Assembly: GCA_037957365.1 (NCBI GenBank)
Contig: JARHVA010000001.1
Span: forward strand, 13,904,001-13,968,000
Length of the DNA stretch: 64,000 nucleotides
Source: Torreya grandis
Taxonomy: Eukaryota > Streptophyta > Pinopsida > Cupressales > Taxaceae
Direction: 5' to 3'
The position numbers were made by a program, and so were the translations under genes. The number at the start of each line of letters is the position of its first letter. Positions within the stretch are counted from its first letter, which is position 1. Below the pieces are notes generated by a model, which saw only the letters and a list, made by a program, of their open reading frames with translations, was not told the origin of the DNA and ran no database searches. Shown here piece after piece: positions 11,937 to 24,412 of the stretch.

Positions 11937-12102
11937 TGCCTTAACCCAGTGCTTATCATGTCTAGCTTCTAAAAGAGTTTTAGGCTAAATTTTGGATAAC
12001 AAAGGGAAATTAACTTGCTTAGATTCACTTACTATCATTTTTCTTGTGTAAATTCTTTTATTTATGTCCCTGATGATGTCACTTTCATTTTGATTTCTCA
12101 TA

Positions 12103-13196
12103 TTAGAATAGGGTTTTAGTGTTCTTTCTCTCCTTCTCATCTTCATCTGATTCTTTAAAATCTTCATTTTCAATGATTTTAGGAGTGTCTACTGGATCAC
12201 TGATTCTTTGTGTTCCATCTTCTTCTATCCTGACACTTACACTTTCAACTATTTTCTTAGTTTTTTTGTTATAACATTTATAAGCTTTATTTTTGCAAAA
12301 ATAACCAATAAATATACCTTCATCTGCTCTGGATTCAAACTTATCAAGTTTTTTATCAATTCTCTTTATGAAGCATCTGCTACCAAAAACTTTGAAATAA
12401 TCAATTGCTATTGGTTTGTCTTTCCATAGCTCATAAGGAGTCTTGTCACTATTGACTCTCAATAATGCTCTATTCTGAATATGTACTGCTATAGCAACTA
12501 CCTCTCTCCAATATTTATCTGGTATCTTGGATTCATTTAGCATTGTCCTTGCCATCTCTTGAACTATTGTTTCTCTATTCAATGACTCCATTTTACTGTG
12601 TTGTTCTAGCTGCTAAATAATGTCTCTTTATTCTATGGTCTTCACAATACTCAATAAACTGATCTGACATGAATTCTCCTCCTCAATTTGATATTAGACA
12701 CTTAATCTTCAAACTGGTTTCATTCTCAACTAATGCTTTGAATGCTTTGAAATATCTGAAAGCTTCTAATTTTTTTTTTTTAAATATTATTCAAGTCATA
12801 CGTGAAAAATCATCAATAAGCAAGATGAAATATTTCTCACTTTGAGTACTTTGGGAGCTCATAGGTCCACACAAACTAGTGTGAATAAGCTCTAACATTC
12901 TAAGTGCTCAAGCACTCTTTTGTTTTGAATCGCGTTTTGGCTTGTTTTCCATGTTGATAAGGTTCACAAAATGTGTTGAATGGCTTTGTAATCTTTGAAA
13001 GATTTCTGATTGCTTGCTTCTTGCTGATATTGACAATATTGTCAAAATTTATGTATCCCATTCCCATGTGCCATAGCCAACTTTATTCAATCTGACTCAA
13101 ACAATATCTTTGACCTTTGATGTCTGATAACATATTCAAATTATTGTTTGTTCTCTGAGCATCTGCAACCAACACATCTGAATCTTTTCTCTTAAT
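12103..13196 (-). pseudogene. Copia integrase region
   Basis: The segment below 13196 translates to a gag-pre-integrase and HHCC-like zone (LWHMGMGYINFDNIVNISKK and a CEPYQHGKQ block). It is followed by the catalytic core, broken by stops, and then an open stretch at 12103-12591 (ETIVQEMARTMLNESKIPDK, YWREVVAIAVHIQNRALLR, TPYELWKDKPIAIDYFKVFG), typical of the copia integrase C-terminal part. The product would insert the element cDNA. At least three stops and frame changes make it inactive. Confidence 0.85.
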
Positions 13197-13502
13197 TTAA
13201 AAACCTTCGACATAAAGCTTTAGTCTGTGCCCCTGATCACACATTTGACTTACACTCAAAATATTATGCTTAAGACCTTCTACATACAAAACATTTTTAG
13301 TTTTAGTTCTACCATTATCCAAACTTAGAGTACCTTTTTCGACAATTTTGGCAGTAGCATTATCTTTAAATTTCACTATGCCACCATTGATATTTTTCAA
13401 GGTTATGAACTTGTTTTTGTCTCTTTTCATGTGCCTTAAACATCCATTGTCAATGAACCATGGCTTTTCTTCATTTGCATACAAAGTTGTTTGGACCAAC
13501 AT
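13197..13502 (-). pseudogene. Copia aspartic protease fragment
   Basis: WFIDNGCLRHM corresponds to the copia protease active-site block, normally W-x-D-S-G-x-x-x-H-M; here the serine is replaced by asparagine. NVLYVEGLKHNILSVSQMCD follows, the standard end of the protease. The frame is open over 101 codons, but it sits in a broken polyprotein between the CCHC end of gag and the integrase. Confidence 0.85.
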
Positions 13503-13574
13503 GGACTTTTCAAGTTGTTTTTTCTGCCATGAACTTGTCTGAACTTTCTTCTTGATGAATGGAGTCTTGAAACT

Positions 13575-15426
13575 CTAGTCCTTCTTGACTGACTCGAACA
13601 TGTTTTTACAATACCGGGCTATGTGTCCAAATTTATTGTACTTGTAACATATTATGGTCTCTTCATTAAAACCTGATAGAGAAGTAAAAGAGTTGTGGCT
13701 TCTACTTGACTCTGCATGAGTTTTCTTCTCCTTATTTTTGAAATTGTTAACCCTTTTTTGGCATTCTATTTTATTATGACCATATCTATTACAATAAAAA
13801 TAGTAACCATAAAAATAAGACATGTTTGTGTATCTTTGACATGATTGTCTTTTGTAGCTATGTTCCTTCCAGTCTTCTTTGTTTGAGATGTCTTCTATAT
13901 TCTTAGCTTCTTCCCTTTTTATTTCATCTTTTGTAAGAGCTTCAGATAACTCTTTCATTTTGTTGTGTTAACTTTGTCTGTGGCCTCCCATTTCTCTTTT
14001 TCAAATCCAATTCCTATCTTATATGGCATTGATCTTTGACTTTCTAATATATTATTCAACATCTTAGTGTTATTCTCAAATTTTGAAACATGAGTTACTC
14101 TATCATTGATTACTTTATTTGTTTTCTCAAGATCTGATTTTAAAGAAGCAATTTCAATAACATACATTTCACATTCTTCACTTACTTTTATAACTGTGTT
14201 GTTAGATACTGTTCATTCTTCTTGGCTTTTTCAAAGTGTGTTTGTAGATATTCAATTATTTCTTATGACTCTTTTTCATTTTTCTTGATGTGGAGCTTTA
14301 ATCTTTGATTTTTTTTCTCAAGAGCTTTTAACTCTTGTAAGGCACAAATGAGTTCTCTTTCCAGATTCACTTCGGCTTCATTTTATTCTTCTTTTTGATC
14401 ATCAGTACTTTTACTTGTGGAGGCATCTTTATGTATGACCATGATAGAATCTCTTCTTCTTCTAAATCATTGACTCCACTATCTTCGTTTGAGCTAGGAT
14501 CTTTAGAATACAAACTCTTCTTCTCAAATCCCTTCTTGAATTTTTCTTTAAAAATTTTCTTGTATGTAGAATTTCCTTCTTCATTGTCACCATTACCCTT
14601 ATCTGGGGACTTAGCTACAAAATGTCCAATCTTTTTATAATTAAAACATTTGAAAGGTAATTTTCTTTGATATTTATCTATGCCTTTTTTTGGCTTGCAA
14701 ATGAATAGAGCTCCATTGTCATGTTTATCATCGCTAGAACTGTCACTTGATTCTTGAATCTTAGCCTTCTCTTTCTTTGATGTCTTGAAAGCAGCTTCTC
14801 TCTTTAAAGGTTTCTCTTATTCGGTATGCCTCTCATATCTCATAAGAATACCATGTAGCTCATCCATCTTTAGCTTGACTAAATTCTTCATCTCTTCAAT
14901 TGCCGAAACTTTTGCATCATATCTCAATGGTAGAGATCTCAAAACTTTTTGTACCACAATTGATTCTTCTAACTTTTTCCAAGACCTTGAATCTAATTAA
15001 CTATTTGATCAACTCACAAAATGTAACTTGCTATATTTTCTTCCTCTTCCATCTTCAAACTCTCAAACTATCTTATGAAAGTCTGAAGCTTAGCTTGTTG
15101 AACCTTTCCATCACCTTTGTAAATATTCTCAAGTTTTACCTAAGTTTCATGACCATATTTACATTGCATAACTTTAACAAATTTTGATTCACATAAACCA
15201 CATAAAATAGCATTTAAAGTTTTAGCATTAATTTTACTTGCCTTCTTTTCTTTCGGAGTAGTTTAAGTGTTTGTGGATCTTCATATTCCTCTACCACTGC
15301 TTGCCAAATGTTGAATCCAAGGGCCATCAAATAAGTCATCATCCTTATGTTCTAAAAAACATAATTTTTCCCATCAAATAAAGGTGTTTTATTTGTAGAA
15401 AAACCCTCATGTGATCCAACCATCAT
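13575..15426 (-). pseudogene. Copia gag with CCHC remnants
   Basis: From ATG at 15426 the translation starts MMVGSHEGFSTNKTPLFDGK and continues with MTYLMALGFNIWQAVVEEYE and QTFIR-FESLKM. This is the DUF4219/UBN2 type of copia gag. Three degenerate CCHC knuckles follow: CFNYKKIGHFVAKSP (near 14640), CNRYGHNKIEC (near 13760) and CYKYNKFGHIARYC (near 13600), each missing one or more cysteines. Many stops and frame changes are present. Confidence 0.85.
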
Positions 15427-15490
15427 GCTTTCCCCGATCTACCTTCAAGCTGTAAAACTTTTTCAAAAGGAACTTTCTCTGATACCAATT

Positions 15491-16434
15491 ATTAAGCACA
15501 AAATATACTAAGAGGGGCGGGGGTGAATCAATATATTATATATCTTTTACTTAATCTGATTTTTTTCTTTAACTACTTAATCACACATTCAAGATATTCA
15601 ATAAAATTGAAATAATAACATGCACCACACAAGAGAGAGAGACAGCAAATTTTTACATGGAAACTCAAAGTGGAAAAAATCATGAAAAATAATCTCAAGT
15701 AAATGAATGAGCACCAACTCAAATTACAAATTTTTCAAGAACCAACTTGTAGGAGCACCAACCCCTTACAAATATTTGTGAGCACCAACCCATAGGAGCA
15801 GCAACCCCTCTTGTGTATAAAATACAACTATCTCTCAATGTTGCTTACTCAATAAATGATATAAATCTAAAATATCTCTTGTTTTTCTCTCCTCTAAAAT
15901 AAATATAAACCATGCACTCTATTGCATATTACAAATGGCTTCTCAAGCCTTTATTTATAGTTTTTCAAATAACATTTGGTATTGATCATTTGTGACCCTT
16001 CAATCCTCATGGAAAATGGCACCAAACTTGCATGACCCTTCGTATCCTTGCATTTGAAAAGTCACATGGTGACCCTTCATAAACAAATACATCATTTCCT
16101 CTTTTATCTTTATTTTGGTGACTTTTCATATTCCTCAAAGCGTCCCTTCATGGAAAAATGTGTTATACCCTCTTTTGTCTTCACATGGTGATTCTTGGAA
16201 TTCCTTAAGATGACTCTTCATGAGAAAATGTGTCATATTCCTCTTCCCATGACTCTTTGACTTCTCCATGTGCCCTCTTTTTACTTATATGCAACCAAAA
16301 ATATATTTGTTAATATTAAATAAATATCAACACATATTAGCCAAGATATGAATATTAAAAACACCATTAAATGCTATGGGGCCTTTATCACCAATAATGT
16401 TAGACCTTTGACATCAATGACAATATTTCCAACA
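15491..16434 (-). repeat. 5' LTR of the 14.2-kb copia element
   Basis: Paired with 2244-3234. Its inner end is followed on the minus strand by TTGGTATCAGAG, a Met-tRNA-type primer binding site; its outer end begins TGTTGGAAATATTG. Confidence 0.88.
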
Positions 16435-16952
16435 ACAAAAATCTGATACGGTGCAGTAATATTATGACATAGTTGTTCTACAAATGTTTATATTATTTTT
16501 TTATATACTTATGTGGATTCATTCATCAAAGCAATTTATTTATATTGTGTTTTCTACTAGGGTGAATTTAATTTCACATGAAGTTTTTTTGTGAACATCA
16601 TCAAAAATAAAGTTCATCTACAATATTTTCTTTCTATATTCCAAAACTGAATGTAAGGGAGTTGGAAAACAATATTTTGTTAAGTATTTGATCAAACAAA
16701 AGGTAAAGGGTTCAAAACCCTTTGGACATGTATTTTGGTCAAAGTTTGTTTTTTGAACCTTATTTAATTTTATTTGAAGAATTGTAAAGGGAGAATTTTT
16801 TTAATTTTTGGATATATAAGGGTGTAATAGGAGACATAAGGTGTAATATTTTACAAAGTCCTAAGATTCTCTTCTATTTGGAAGCTATTTGGAAGGTAAA
16901 GGCAAAACCTCAATAACATTTCTCATTCTTCAACATTGTTTTGATAAACACC
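16435..16952 (+). other. Upstream region of a gag-only remnant
   Basis: AT-rich and non-coding. It holds GGATATATAAGGG (about 16810-16822), a plausible TATA box about 140 bp before the gag ATG, so it could be LTR/leader sequence of the following element. No second copy of this stretch was found in the window. Confidence 0.4.
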
Positions 16953-18033
16953 ATGGCTAAAATTGTGAGCTCAATTTCTAATAATGGACGCTTAACTCCA
17001 AAAAATTAAAAGAAATGGTCAATGAACATGGAAAATACATTAATTTTCAATGACTTGTGGGAAGTAATTGAAAAGCAACCAACATTGCCCATTGATGCCA
17101 CAAAGCTTGCATAATTTCATAAATGTGACAGGTATGTCCTTGCTTTATTAAAATCAACTTCCAGTTCACAAGTCATAATTCACATAGAAGCCATCAATTC
17201 TGAAGCTTGGAAAGCATGGAAAGCTCTAAAAGACTTGTATAATAAACAACATGCTTACAAAAAAATGATTTTATGCAGTTGCTCAACAAAAAACTAATAG
17301 ATGATGAAGATGTTTCAGAATATATGTCATGAATTAAGAATTTGAAACAAAAATATGGCACTATTGGTGGAAAAATTGATGATAAAATGCTCATTTCTAT
17401 TGTTTTGAATGGCCTTAGCTCTAGATACAGGAACTTTCTAAAAATGTTACAGCTTAGTGATAAGCTTAACAAATCTACTTTTGATTCAATTTGTGAGTTG
17501 CTCACTCAACATGAGCGACAATTTACAAAGAAAAAAAAACCTATTGAGGAGGCTCACTATACCAAAACAAGTAATCCATTATATGAGCGTAACAAAAAGC
17601 ATTCTTTGAAGCAATTTCAGAGATAAAAACACTCTCTGCGGCACACTTCCAGACATAAGCATCATTCTGGACATAGGGATTATTCTGGTTCTCTGAAGCA
17701 TAGACATTATTCTAGTTCTCAGAAGCATAAACATTCACATAGATACAAACACAAGCACAGGCATTCTTCTTCATGTGGCTATTCTTCTTCTAGTTCCAAT
17801 GGACGTGTGATAATATGCTACAATTGTGGTGGCATAGGACACCTCTATACAGATTTCCCCTCCAAAAGGAGGTGCTCTCAACATCGACAAAAGGCATAAG
17901 CAAACATCACTAGTCACTCCAGTCACTATGGTCACTCTTCTCGTTCTTCTTCTAGCTATTCTTCTGCGTATTCTTCTTATGGATGGGATGACTGTGAAGT
18001 TGCTTGCTCTACAATTGATGACTATATATTCTA
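16953..18033 (+). pseudogene. Copia-type gag remnant with His-rich linker
   Basis: Starting at ATG 16953 the translation reads MAKIVSSISNNGRLTPKN, then NMENTLIFNDLWEVIEKQP, AWKAWKALKDLYNKQ, and at 17342-17626 an open stretch with LNGLSSRYRNFLKMLQLSDK. This is the UBN2 gag family. After a stop at 17624 the same frame continues into a His/Ser/Lys-rich stretch (14 His within about 45 residues) and a CCHC-like knuckle CYNCGGIGHLYTDFP, whose last Cys is Phe. No protease, integrase or RT follows before the next repeats. Several stops make it inactive. Confidence 0.75.
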
Positions 18034-18840
18034 AGATGGTAACACACCCATCTTGTGCGATCTACTAGGTTTAGGATTGGGATTTAATATAGTAGCATTT
18101 TTTGGCTTGTGTACTTTACTTTCATAGATCTAGTGTTGATATGATCTTTGATGTGAAGCATTTCAGTGGTTTGCACTTGGTTTATTTGTTGCACTTCTCA
18201 CTTCTCGCCTAATAGGGGGATAATATATTGCATATTGGATTTTAATCAGTCATTTATGGTTATAGTAGGAGTCAGCATTGATTTGCTAGCATTGTTAGTG
18301 TTGAGCAAAGGCCTGTGGGAGATGTTGGCAATTGTTGGGTATCGGTTTGAGATGTGCCATACATAATATTGGGTTAATCACTTGTTGGATGGATTCTATG
18401 TGAAAATTGATGTAGTTGGATAGAGTGTGATCTCGTTCTACTTCAATGCGAGGATGATCAAGGTATTGATCAGTTCAGGATGCATAGTGTACCAGTTGCA
18501 GTTGCAGCAGAGTCTACTTGGATGACTCATAGTTCATTGCTTCAGTCTTTCTATACCCCTTTGGATCAAGGGGGATTTTTCTAGATTATTTTTAATGATC
18601 CAAAATGTTTTGGTTTAAGTTTGTTGTTGTTTTGGTTAATTAGTTTATTGTACGGGTTATTTTCCCGTTAGTTGATTTTTTTAACCAACTTCTCTCCCGT
18701 AAGCCTTTTAATGGCTTACATTGTCCAAAAATAAATAATAGGATTTTACATTGATTTTCTTGCATATATTTATGTATTTATTCTTCCATTGTCCTGGATA
18801 TCAATAGTATCATGATAAATGTCAACTTCTCATTCAATCG
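18034..18840 (+). other. 3' part of the gag-only element, boundaries unclear
   Basis: Non-coding. Two purine tracts could mark a 3' LTR: GTGGGAGA before TGTTGGCAATTG (about 18320) and TCAAGGGGGA (about 18567). No matching 5' LTR was found upstream, so no LTR is called. Confidence 0.35.
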
Positions 18841-19422
18841 CACCTCCATAATTAGTCACAAAAATTTTCAACAAAGGTAGACCGTGATGCTGCAAAGCAA
18901 TCATAGGATACCATATGGAAGGACCCCATAAACCTCTGCATCACAAAGATATGATCCCAACAATATGGGGATGTAACTCAATAGTGGTTTCCACTTGTCA
19001 TCGTCACATTGATCCACAAAAGGAAAGGGTTTATGTGTTCAATATCCCAAAGCCAAGGCCTTGGCTACGTGATATGACATTGTGTGGCAAGGATCATAAA
19101 GCAAAGGGATACATTGGAGTCAGTTTCCAAAAGTAATGCTCATGTCACTAAAAGGACACAAAGTCAAAGTTGATGATCATCCCAACCCATCAAATCATCA
19201 AATTCACAAACACAATAATAGCTCACAGTCATCCACTACTAAAATTTATAGCATTAAAAGGGGAGTGCATTTATCAAGGGTGGGAGAGCCATTATTGTCT
19301 TGATTCATTATAAGATATTGGCATGGTATTTTAATAAAATCAAAGTCAAATGAAGACTTTCCAAGTCATATACTGTGGGGTGGTCCAATGAAATAACCTA
19401 TTATGTTGGTTGTCTAACTCTA
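18841..19422. repeat. Tandem duplication, unit 1 (582 bp)
   Basis: Starts CACCTCCATAATTAGTCACA and aligns end to end with the next unit, sharing GGAAGGACCCCATAA and GGGAGAGCCATTATTGTC blocks and ending TTATGTTGGTTGTCTA. No protein is evident. Confidence 0.9.
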
Positions 19423-19994
19423 CACCTCCATAATTAGTCACAAGCATTTTTGACAAAGGTGGACCATGACACTGCAAAGCAATCACAGGGCACCATATGG
19501 AAGGACCCCATAAGCCTATGCATCACAGAGATCCAATCACAACAATATGGGGATGCAATTCAATTAGTGGTTGCCACTTGCCATCATCACGTTGATCTAT
19601 AAAAGGAAAGGGTTTGTGCATTCAAAATCCCAAAGTCAAGGCCTTAGCTACATGATATGACACCATGTGGCAAGGATACAATGGAGCTAGTTTCCAAAAG
19701 CGACACCCATGTCACTTAAAGGACACAAAGTCAAAGTTGACGATCATCTCAGCCCATCAAACCATCAAATCTGCAAACATAACAACATCCTGCAATCATC
19801 CACTTCTGAAATTTATAGCCTTAAAAGGGGAATGCATTTATCAAGGATGGGAGAGCCATTATTGTCTTGATTGATTGTAAGAAATTGGCATGGTCTTGTA
19901 AGAAAATTAAAGGAAAATGAAGACTTTCGAAGTCATAGATAGTGTGGGGTGGTCCAATGAAACAACCCATTATGTTGGTTGTCTAGCTCTACCC
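19423..19994. repeat. Tandem duplication, unit 2
   Basis: Diverged second copy of 18841-19422, directly abutting it. Short ORFs in both units are not conserved between them. Confidence 0.9.
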
Positions 19995-20251
19995 ACTTGC
20001 TTATTTTTATCTTATTTTATGTTTCCTTGTTACGTTGTAACAAACTTGGCCGTCATGGCCATAAGTGGATAGGGCCCTGTGCTCTACGAAAGCACTCTTT
20101 GTAAACATTGTAAAGGGTTGGTTAGTCTATTTGCTCAGCTTACTTGTTAGCTTATTGGCAGGTTGTCCTAGTGGTCATTCTCTGACTTATGGGTTGAACT
20201 ACATTGATAGTTGGCTTGCTTGTTGATCTATTGCCTAGAGAGGGGAGATTT

Positions 20252-21625
20252 TGATCCATAAACTAGGTAGATATTCCACTATAAACTTCACCAATACATA
20301 TTCTTTCAAAACAAGGTGTTACTCTAAAGTTTTATGCCACATAACAACACCCAAAATGTTGTTTTAAGATGTATTCTAGCTCTAATGATTGTCATCTACA
20401 ACGTATAAATAATATGCATCTCTTCATGTGCAATATGTTGCATATATTCCTTCGCACTCAAACCATGTTACTACTTCATACATGATTGCAATTGAAATGT
20501 TTTCATATAAGCGCAATACCAATGTGAAGTTTTTTAACCTTCAGGAAATAAATATTATAATAGTTAAAAATGAGTCTTGAGCTCTCTTAAGTGATTGTGG
20601 TATTAAACTAGTTGTTAGGAATGAAACATATAAACGTGGAATACAAACACATCAACAACAAAGAGAGATAATACAAGAAATACCCAGTAAAAAATCAATG
20701 TGATAAAACTCTAACAAGATTGAAGCCATGCTTCCTCATCTCTACTATGTTTTGCAGTTTACAAATTTTTTCCTTATTGGGCTTATAAGGTTAACCAATC
20801 TCACAAGCACCTATACTCGTAATGATCTTTGCAATGTTTGGTGGAAAATGTGTCTCTCAAGCAAGAAAAACCATTGAAATCAAGTATCTCAGTTGTTTAT
20901 TTTTCAACTCATTCACATACATGAAGATAATGAGATGATAAAGGAATAAATTAATGCATTCCTTTAATGCATCCACTTGAATGCTAGCATTTAATGCTTT
21001 GTTTCCATCTGATATTTGTTTGATCTTCTCTCTTGTCTCTTGTCTCTTGTCTCTTGAATGAACTCTGTAGGTTCATATTTATACATAAGAACACCTCTTA
21101 GACTCCTACAAGAAGCCCAAGAGTCATAAACTGATGTCAAAATGTTTCATGTCCTTTCAACTTTTTGTGTATCTTTCCTAATTGTCTATGCCTTACCAAG
21201 CCTTGTATTTATGCTTTCCCCAGTCTCAAAAATTGCCTAGAAACTCAACTGAACCGCAAAATGAAGCAGAAATGTCAAAAATCATTTCAATACATGCGGC
21301 TCTGGAGGTCCACAGTTGGGTTCCATAGGTCATCAGTATCTGCTCTTAAGACCAACTATAAAGAAACTCTGTCAACTTCTAAAGGCCATAACTTTCCCAT
21401 ACGACCTTGAAATGACATGCCATTTTTTTAACTTCGTCTAATTTTTTGAGAGGAACTCAAATATGTAATAAAAATTTACTTTTGATGTCAAACATATGTT
21501 TTTTTAGTTTGTACAATAGAAACTAGCATTTTCTAGGTCTTAACATTTTTGCATATTACTCATATTTGACAGTTGATTCTTTTACCAACTGAAGTGGATG
21601 ATATACATGATCAAATTTCTAATCA
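20252..21625 (-). repeat. 3' LTR of the G-patch element
   Basis: Homologous to 24413-25520. It is longer because about 240 bp near its end (roughly 21320-21590) are missing from the partner. It includes a TCTCTTG heptamer run at about 21028-21056. Confidence 0.75.
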
Positions 21626-23417
21626 CACGTCCATAATTCAAAGTCTTTTATATCCCACAAAAGCTATAAAAAGAATATGAAGACTTAACTCTTATCACCC
21701 AAGTAAGAAACCCATCTTATCATGCTCTTAGATAGTACCCATTTCAAATTCTAATTTGATCATCTTTTGGATAGTACCTTGCTTAGGGTCCAATTTGACT
21801 AGCTCCTCAACAGTACCTTATTCAGGGTTCAATTTTTCAAAATTGACCCTCTTTCACTCCTCAGTGTCTTGGTCTTCTTTATGGTTAGTCTTCTCAGCGC
21901 CTTTGTTGCAATACACATGATTGTAGACTATAGTGAAGCTCTCATTGAGGAGATGCTCATTCAACATCCTTCTTGTTCATAATGATTTCCACAAGTGAAG
22001 AAAACATATTGCATTATATAGGTGGTGTTACAACAATTCACCACTTACAAATTGTCCTTATCTCGGGTCTTAAAATTCAAAAATGCAACATACACACACA
22101 AATCTATTTACAAAGTTGCGCATAAGTTGCAAATGAAAGTTTACATCAAAAAAGCAATATACATTGAAGAAAGGATATTCAATGAATGAAACATGGATGC
22201 CACAACATACATACATCAAAATTAGCAGTCTTCTTGTGGAGTGCTACTCACCATGGATGCACTTATCACCATGTAGTAATGACTTGCTATCATGCCATTA
22301 CTTCTCCCTTCATGGAAGTACCAATTCAGTAGCATTTTAAAACAGCTACAGAGTATGCATACAAATTGGGTTCAGAGTGCTATAGCGAGCTCTGAAGTTC
22401 CATATAAAATTGGCTTCAGAGATATACAACTAGCTCTAGAGTGTTTCAGCTAGCTTTGGAAAAGATTGCATCAAAACAAATGCAATATTAACTTTTGTTA
22501 CACCAAAACCTGTTTGGAGAACCTATTGTAACCTTATTCCATATGCATAAAACAATTCAAAAAATGCATGCTACAAACTTGTTACAGCTGTTATGTGCAT
22601 ACCACAGCCAAAATAGGCATGTTACAATAGTTCTGATTTATGAAAATCAGCCTATACCTCCATGCTACAATCATACGAGTTCTCAAATGCATATTACAAT
22701 ATTGATAAACAACTAGACATGCTACACATGATGCAATATTGAATTTGCATGGAGAGGAAATGAAAACCAACATGTTGTCACCTTTGTGATACCTTGGCCT
22801 TCAACCTATGCTTGGAGCTTCCTCTCAACATAGAGTGTCTCTTCTACCCATCTTGTCACATGTTCCAAAAACTTGAGAAGGAAAACATGTTGATTTTCCA
22901 ATCAACATGATCATGAGAATGCTAAAAATAATACAACCTCTTTGATGCAATGGATTGTCCATACACATGCTTCTCAAATACGATTATACGGTTGCTCCAT
23001 ATCCACTCTTAATGAGTGGCATTCCTCCATTTTCCCATGCAAAAGAGGTTAGCTTGTTTCATTCAACAATGGAAATAATAAGCAATTTGGAGGTGCTTAC
23101 ATATGCATGCCAAACAATATCTCAACTATGTAAATATTCTATCCATAAAACCAACAATAAAAGATTACCTTTATCCACTTGCAATGGCAACGAGGAATCC
23201 TCTATGAGTTGCTCCGTCTTAATAGCTTCTATCTTGGATAGCTTTTAGATGCAAATCAAAATCTGAGTTTTGCAAATATTATTTTAAGGACTTATCTCTT
23301 ACCATGTTTTAGATTTACTCTTTTCATACCTTCTTGTGTTGCCCTTTATGCAAGTATGATGAAATGGTAATGTGTTACCTCCTTTTTGGAATGTTTACCT
23401 CTCTTTTGAGATGCTTG
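21626..23417. other. Interior of the G-patch element, no coding signal
   Basis: No domain is visible. Irregular repeats of ATGCTACAA/ATGTTACAAT occur at 22565-22735, and an AGCTCT/GCTTCAGAG motif recurs at 22370-22460. Confidence 0.5.
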
Positions 23418-24265
23418 TCATTCTTCATTGATACTCTTGTCATCATTGAAAGGTTGTCCCTTTCTTAATTTCAACTTGCATTCACTCGCATGGTCATGGA
23501 GTGACAACATGTTATATCCTCCTTCACAAAGTTGTCCTCTTCTTGGAGACTCTTTGTTTGCCCTTTGATGTGGCCCAATGCTACCTTCCTCTTCATGAGA
23601 GCCCTGTCCATCATTTTGAGAATCAAACTTCTCATTAGATTTGACAAAATAAATGATGGCATTGACTTGTATGGGTTGTTTTTGTAGAGCTAATGGCTTG
23701 GGCTTTTTGTTTTTTGAAGCTTTCTTTATTTCAACTATCTTGGGGCATTCTCCAGTGGTTTCTTTGCCACTAACATATCCCAAATCTGCGTATTAAATTT
23801 TTTCCTCAATCATTATGGGAATAGTCATTCCTTGGCCATTAATGCCAAGGCCTTTTCCATCATAACCCATCTTGGTTAGCAACTCGAAGCCAAACTCCTT
23901 AGTATGCTTCTCAAATTAACCAAATGAAGCATCTAGATCTTGATGGAAAAAATAATAATATGGTGGAGTGCTTGTTTTGCATATTTCTGTCATAGTTTGT
24001 GCATCTTTGATAGATGATCATCTCCTTGGCATGACAGACTCTTCTCTCTCCACTTCTTCACCATCATCTTGGAAGTTTGCAAACATCTCTTCATTGGTTT
24101 GCAACTCATGTTGCAACTCTTCAATGATACCCATGAAAAATTCTCCATCGTTGATCACTCTATCTTATAGCTCTTGATTCTCATCTTCTAAGTGCCGCCG
24201 CAACTTTCTTAATTCAAAGTTTCCCTCTTGAATTTGTCTATTTATATATTCAAGCTCTTAAAGTC
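23418..24265 (-). pseudogene. G-patch-domain protein remnant inside an LTR element
   Basis: One minus-strand frame, from about 24260 to 23418, reads: a charged helical part (RQIQEGNFELRKLRRHLEDE; GIIEELQHELQTNEEMFANF), then FEKHTKEFGFELLTKMGYDG, KGLGINGQGMTIPIMIEEKI, a stop, and YADLGYVSGKETTG. The order G-x-x-L-L-x-K-M-G-Y-x-G-K-G-L-G...G-Q-G...PI...LGY is that of a G-patch, a glycine-rich RNA-binding or helicase-activating module. A Lys/Ser/Glu-rich tail ends at 23418. In-frame stops near 24158, 24028, 23915 and 23793 make it a pseudogene. G-patch segments occur in some retroviral and plant gypsy polyproteins; here no protease or RT accompanies it. Confidence 0.7.
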
Positions 24266-24412
24266 TCTCTCTTCAAAGCTTTGCCCATGGTTGAACTTTG
24301 CAACCAATAAACTTGCACTCAATAAACAAACATGGAAGAATATATAACAAAATACAAAAATGTGTTGGAAAACCCTTTCAAGACAAAAAGTAAACCCACT
24401 TTTATACCAATC

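Larger units (their letters stand above)
2244..16434 (-). mobile_element. Degenerate full-length Ty1/copia retrotransposon
   Basis: Two long direct repeats (2244-3234 and 15491-16434) bound gag, protease, integrase, RT and RNase H regions, all on the minus strand in copia order (integrase before RT). Inside the 5' LTR edge, TTGGTATCAGAG (about 15478-15489, minus) matches an initiator-Met tRNA primer binding site. GACAAAGGGTGAGAT (3235-3249, minus) serves as polypurine tract. The LTR starts TGTTGGAAATATTG on the minus strand. ACAAC occurs at both outer edges (2239-2243 and 16432-16436) and is a candidate TSD, overlapping the last LTR bases on the right. Coding regions carry many stops. A second LTR element is nested at 3359-10308, 3' of the RNase H region. 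Confidence 0.9.

Noticed and set aside
22565..22735. Irregular ATGCTACAA-type repeats as a CRISPR-like array
   Set aside because: Units and spacers are irregular, and the context is a plant LTR element.
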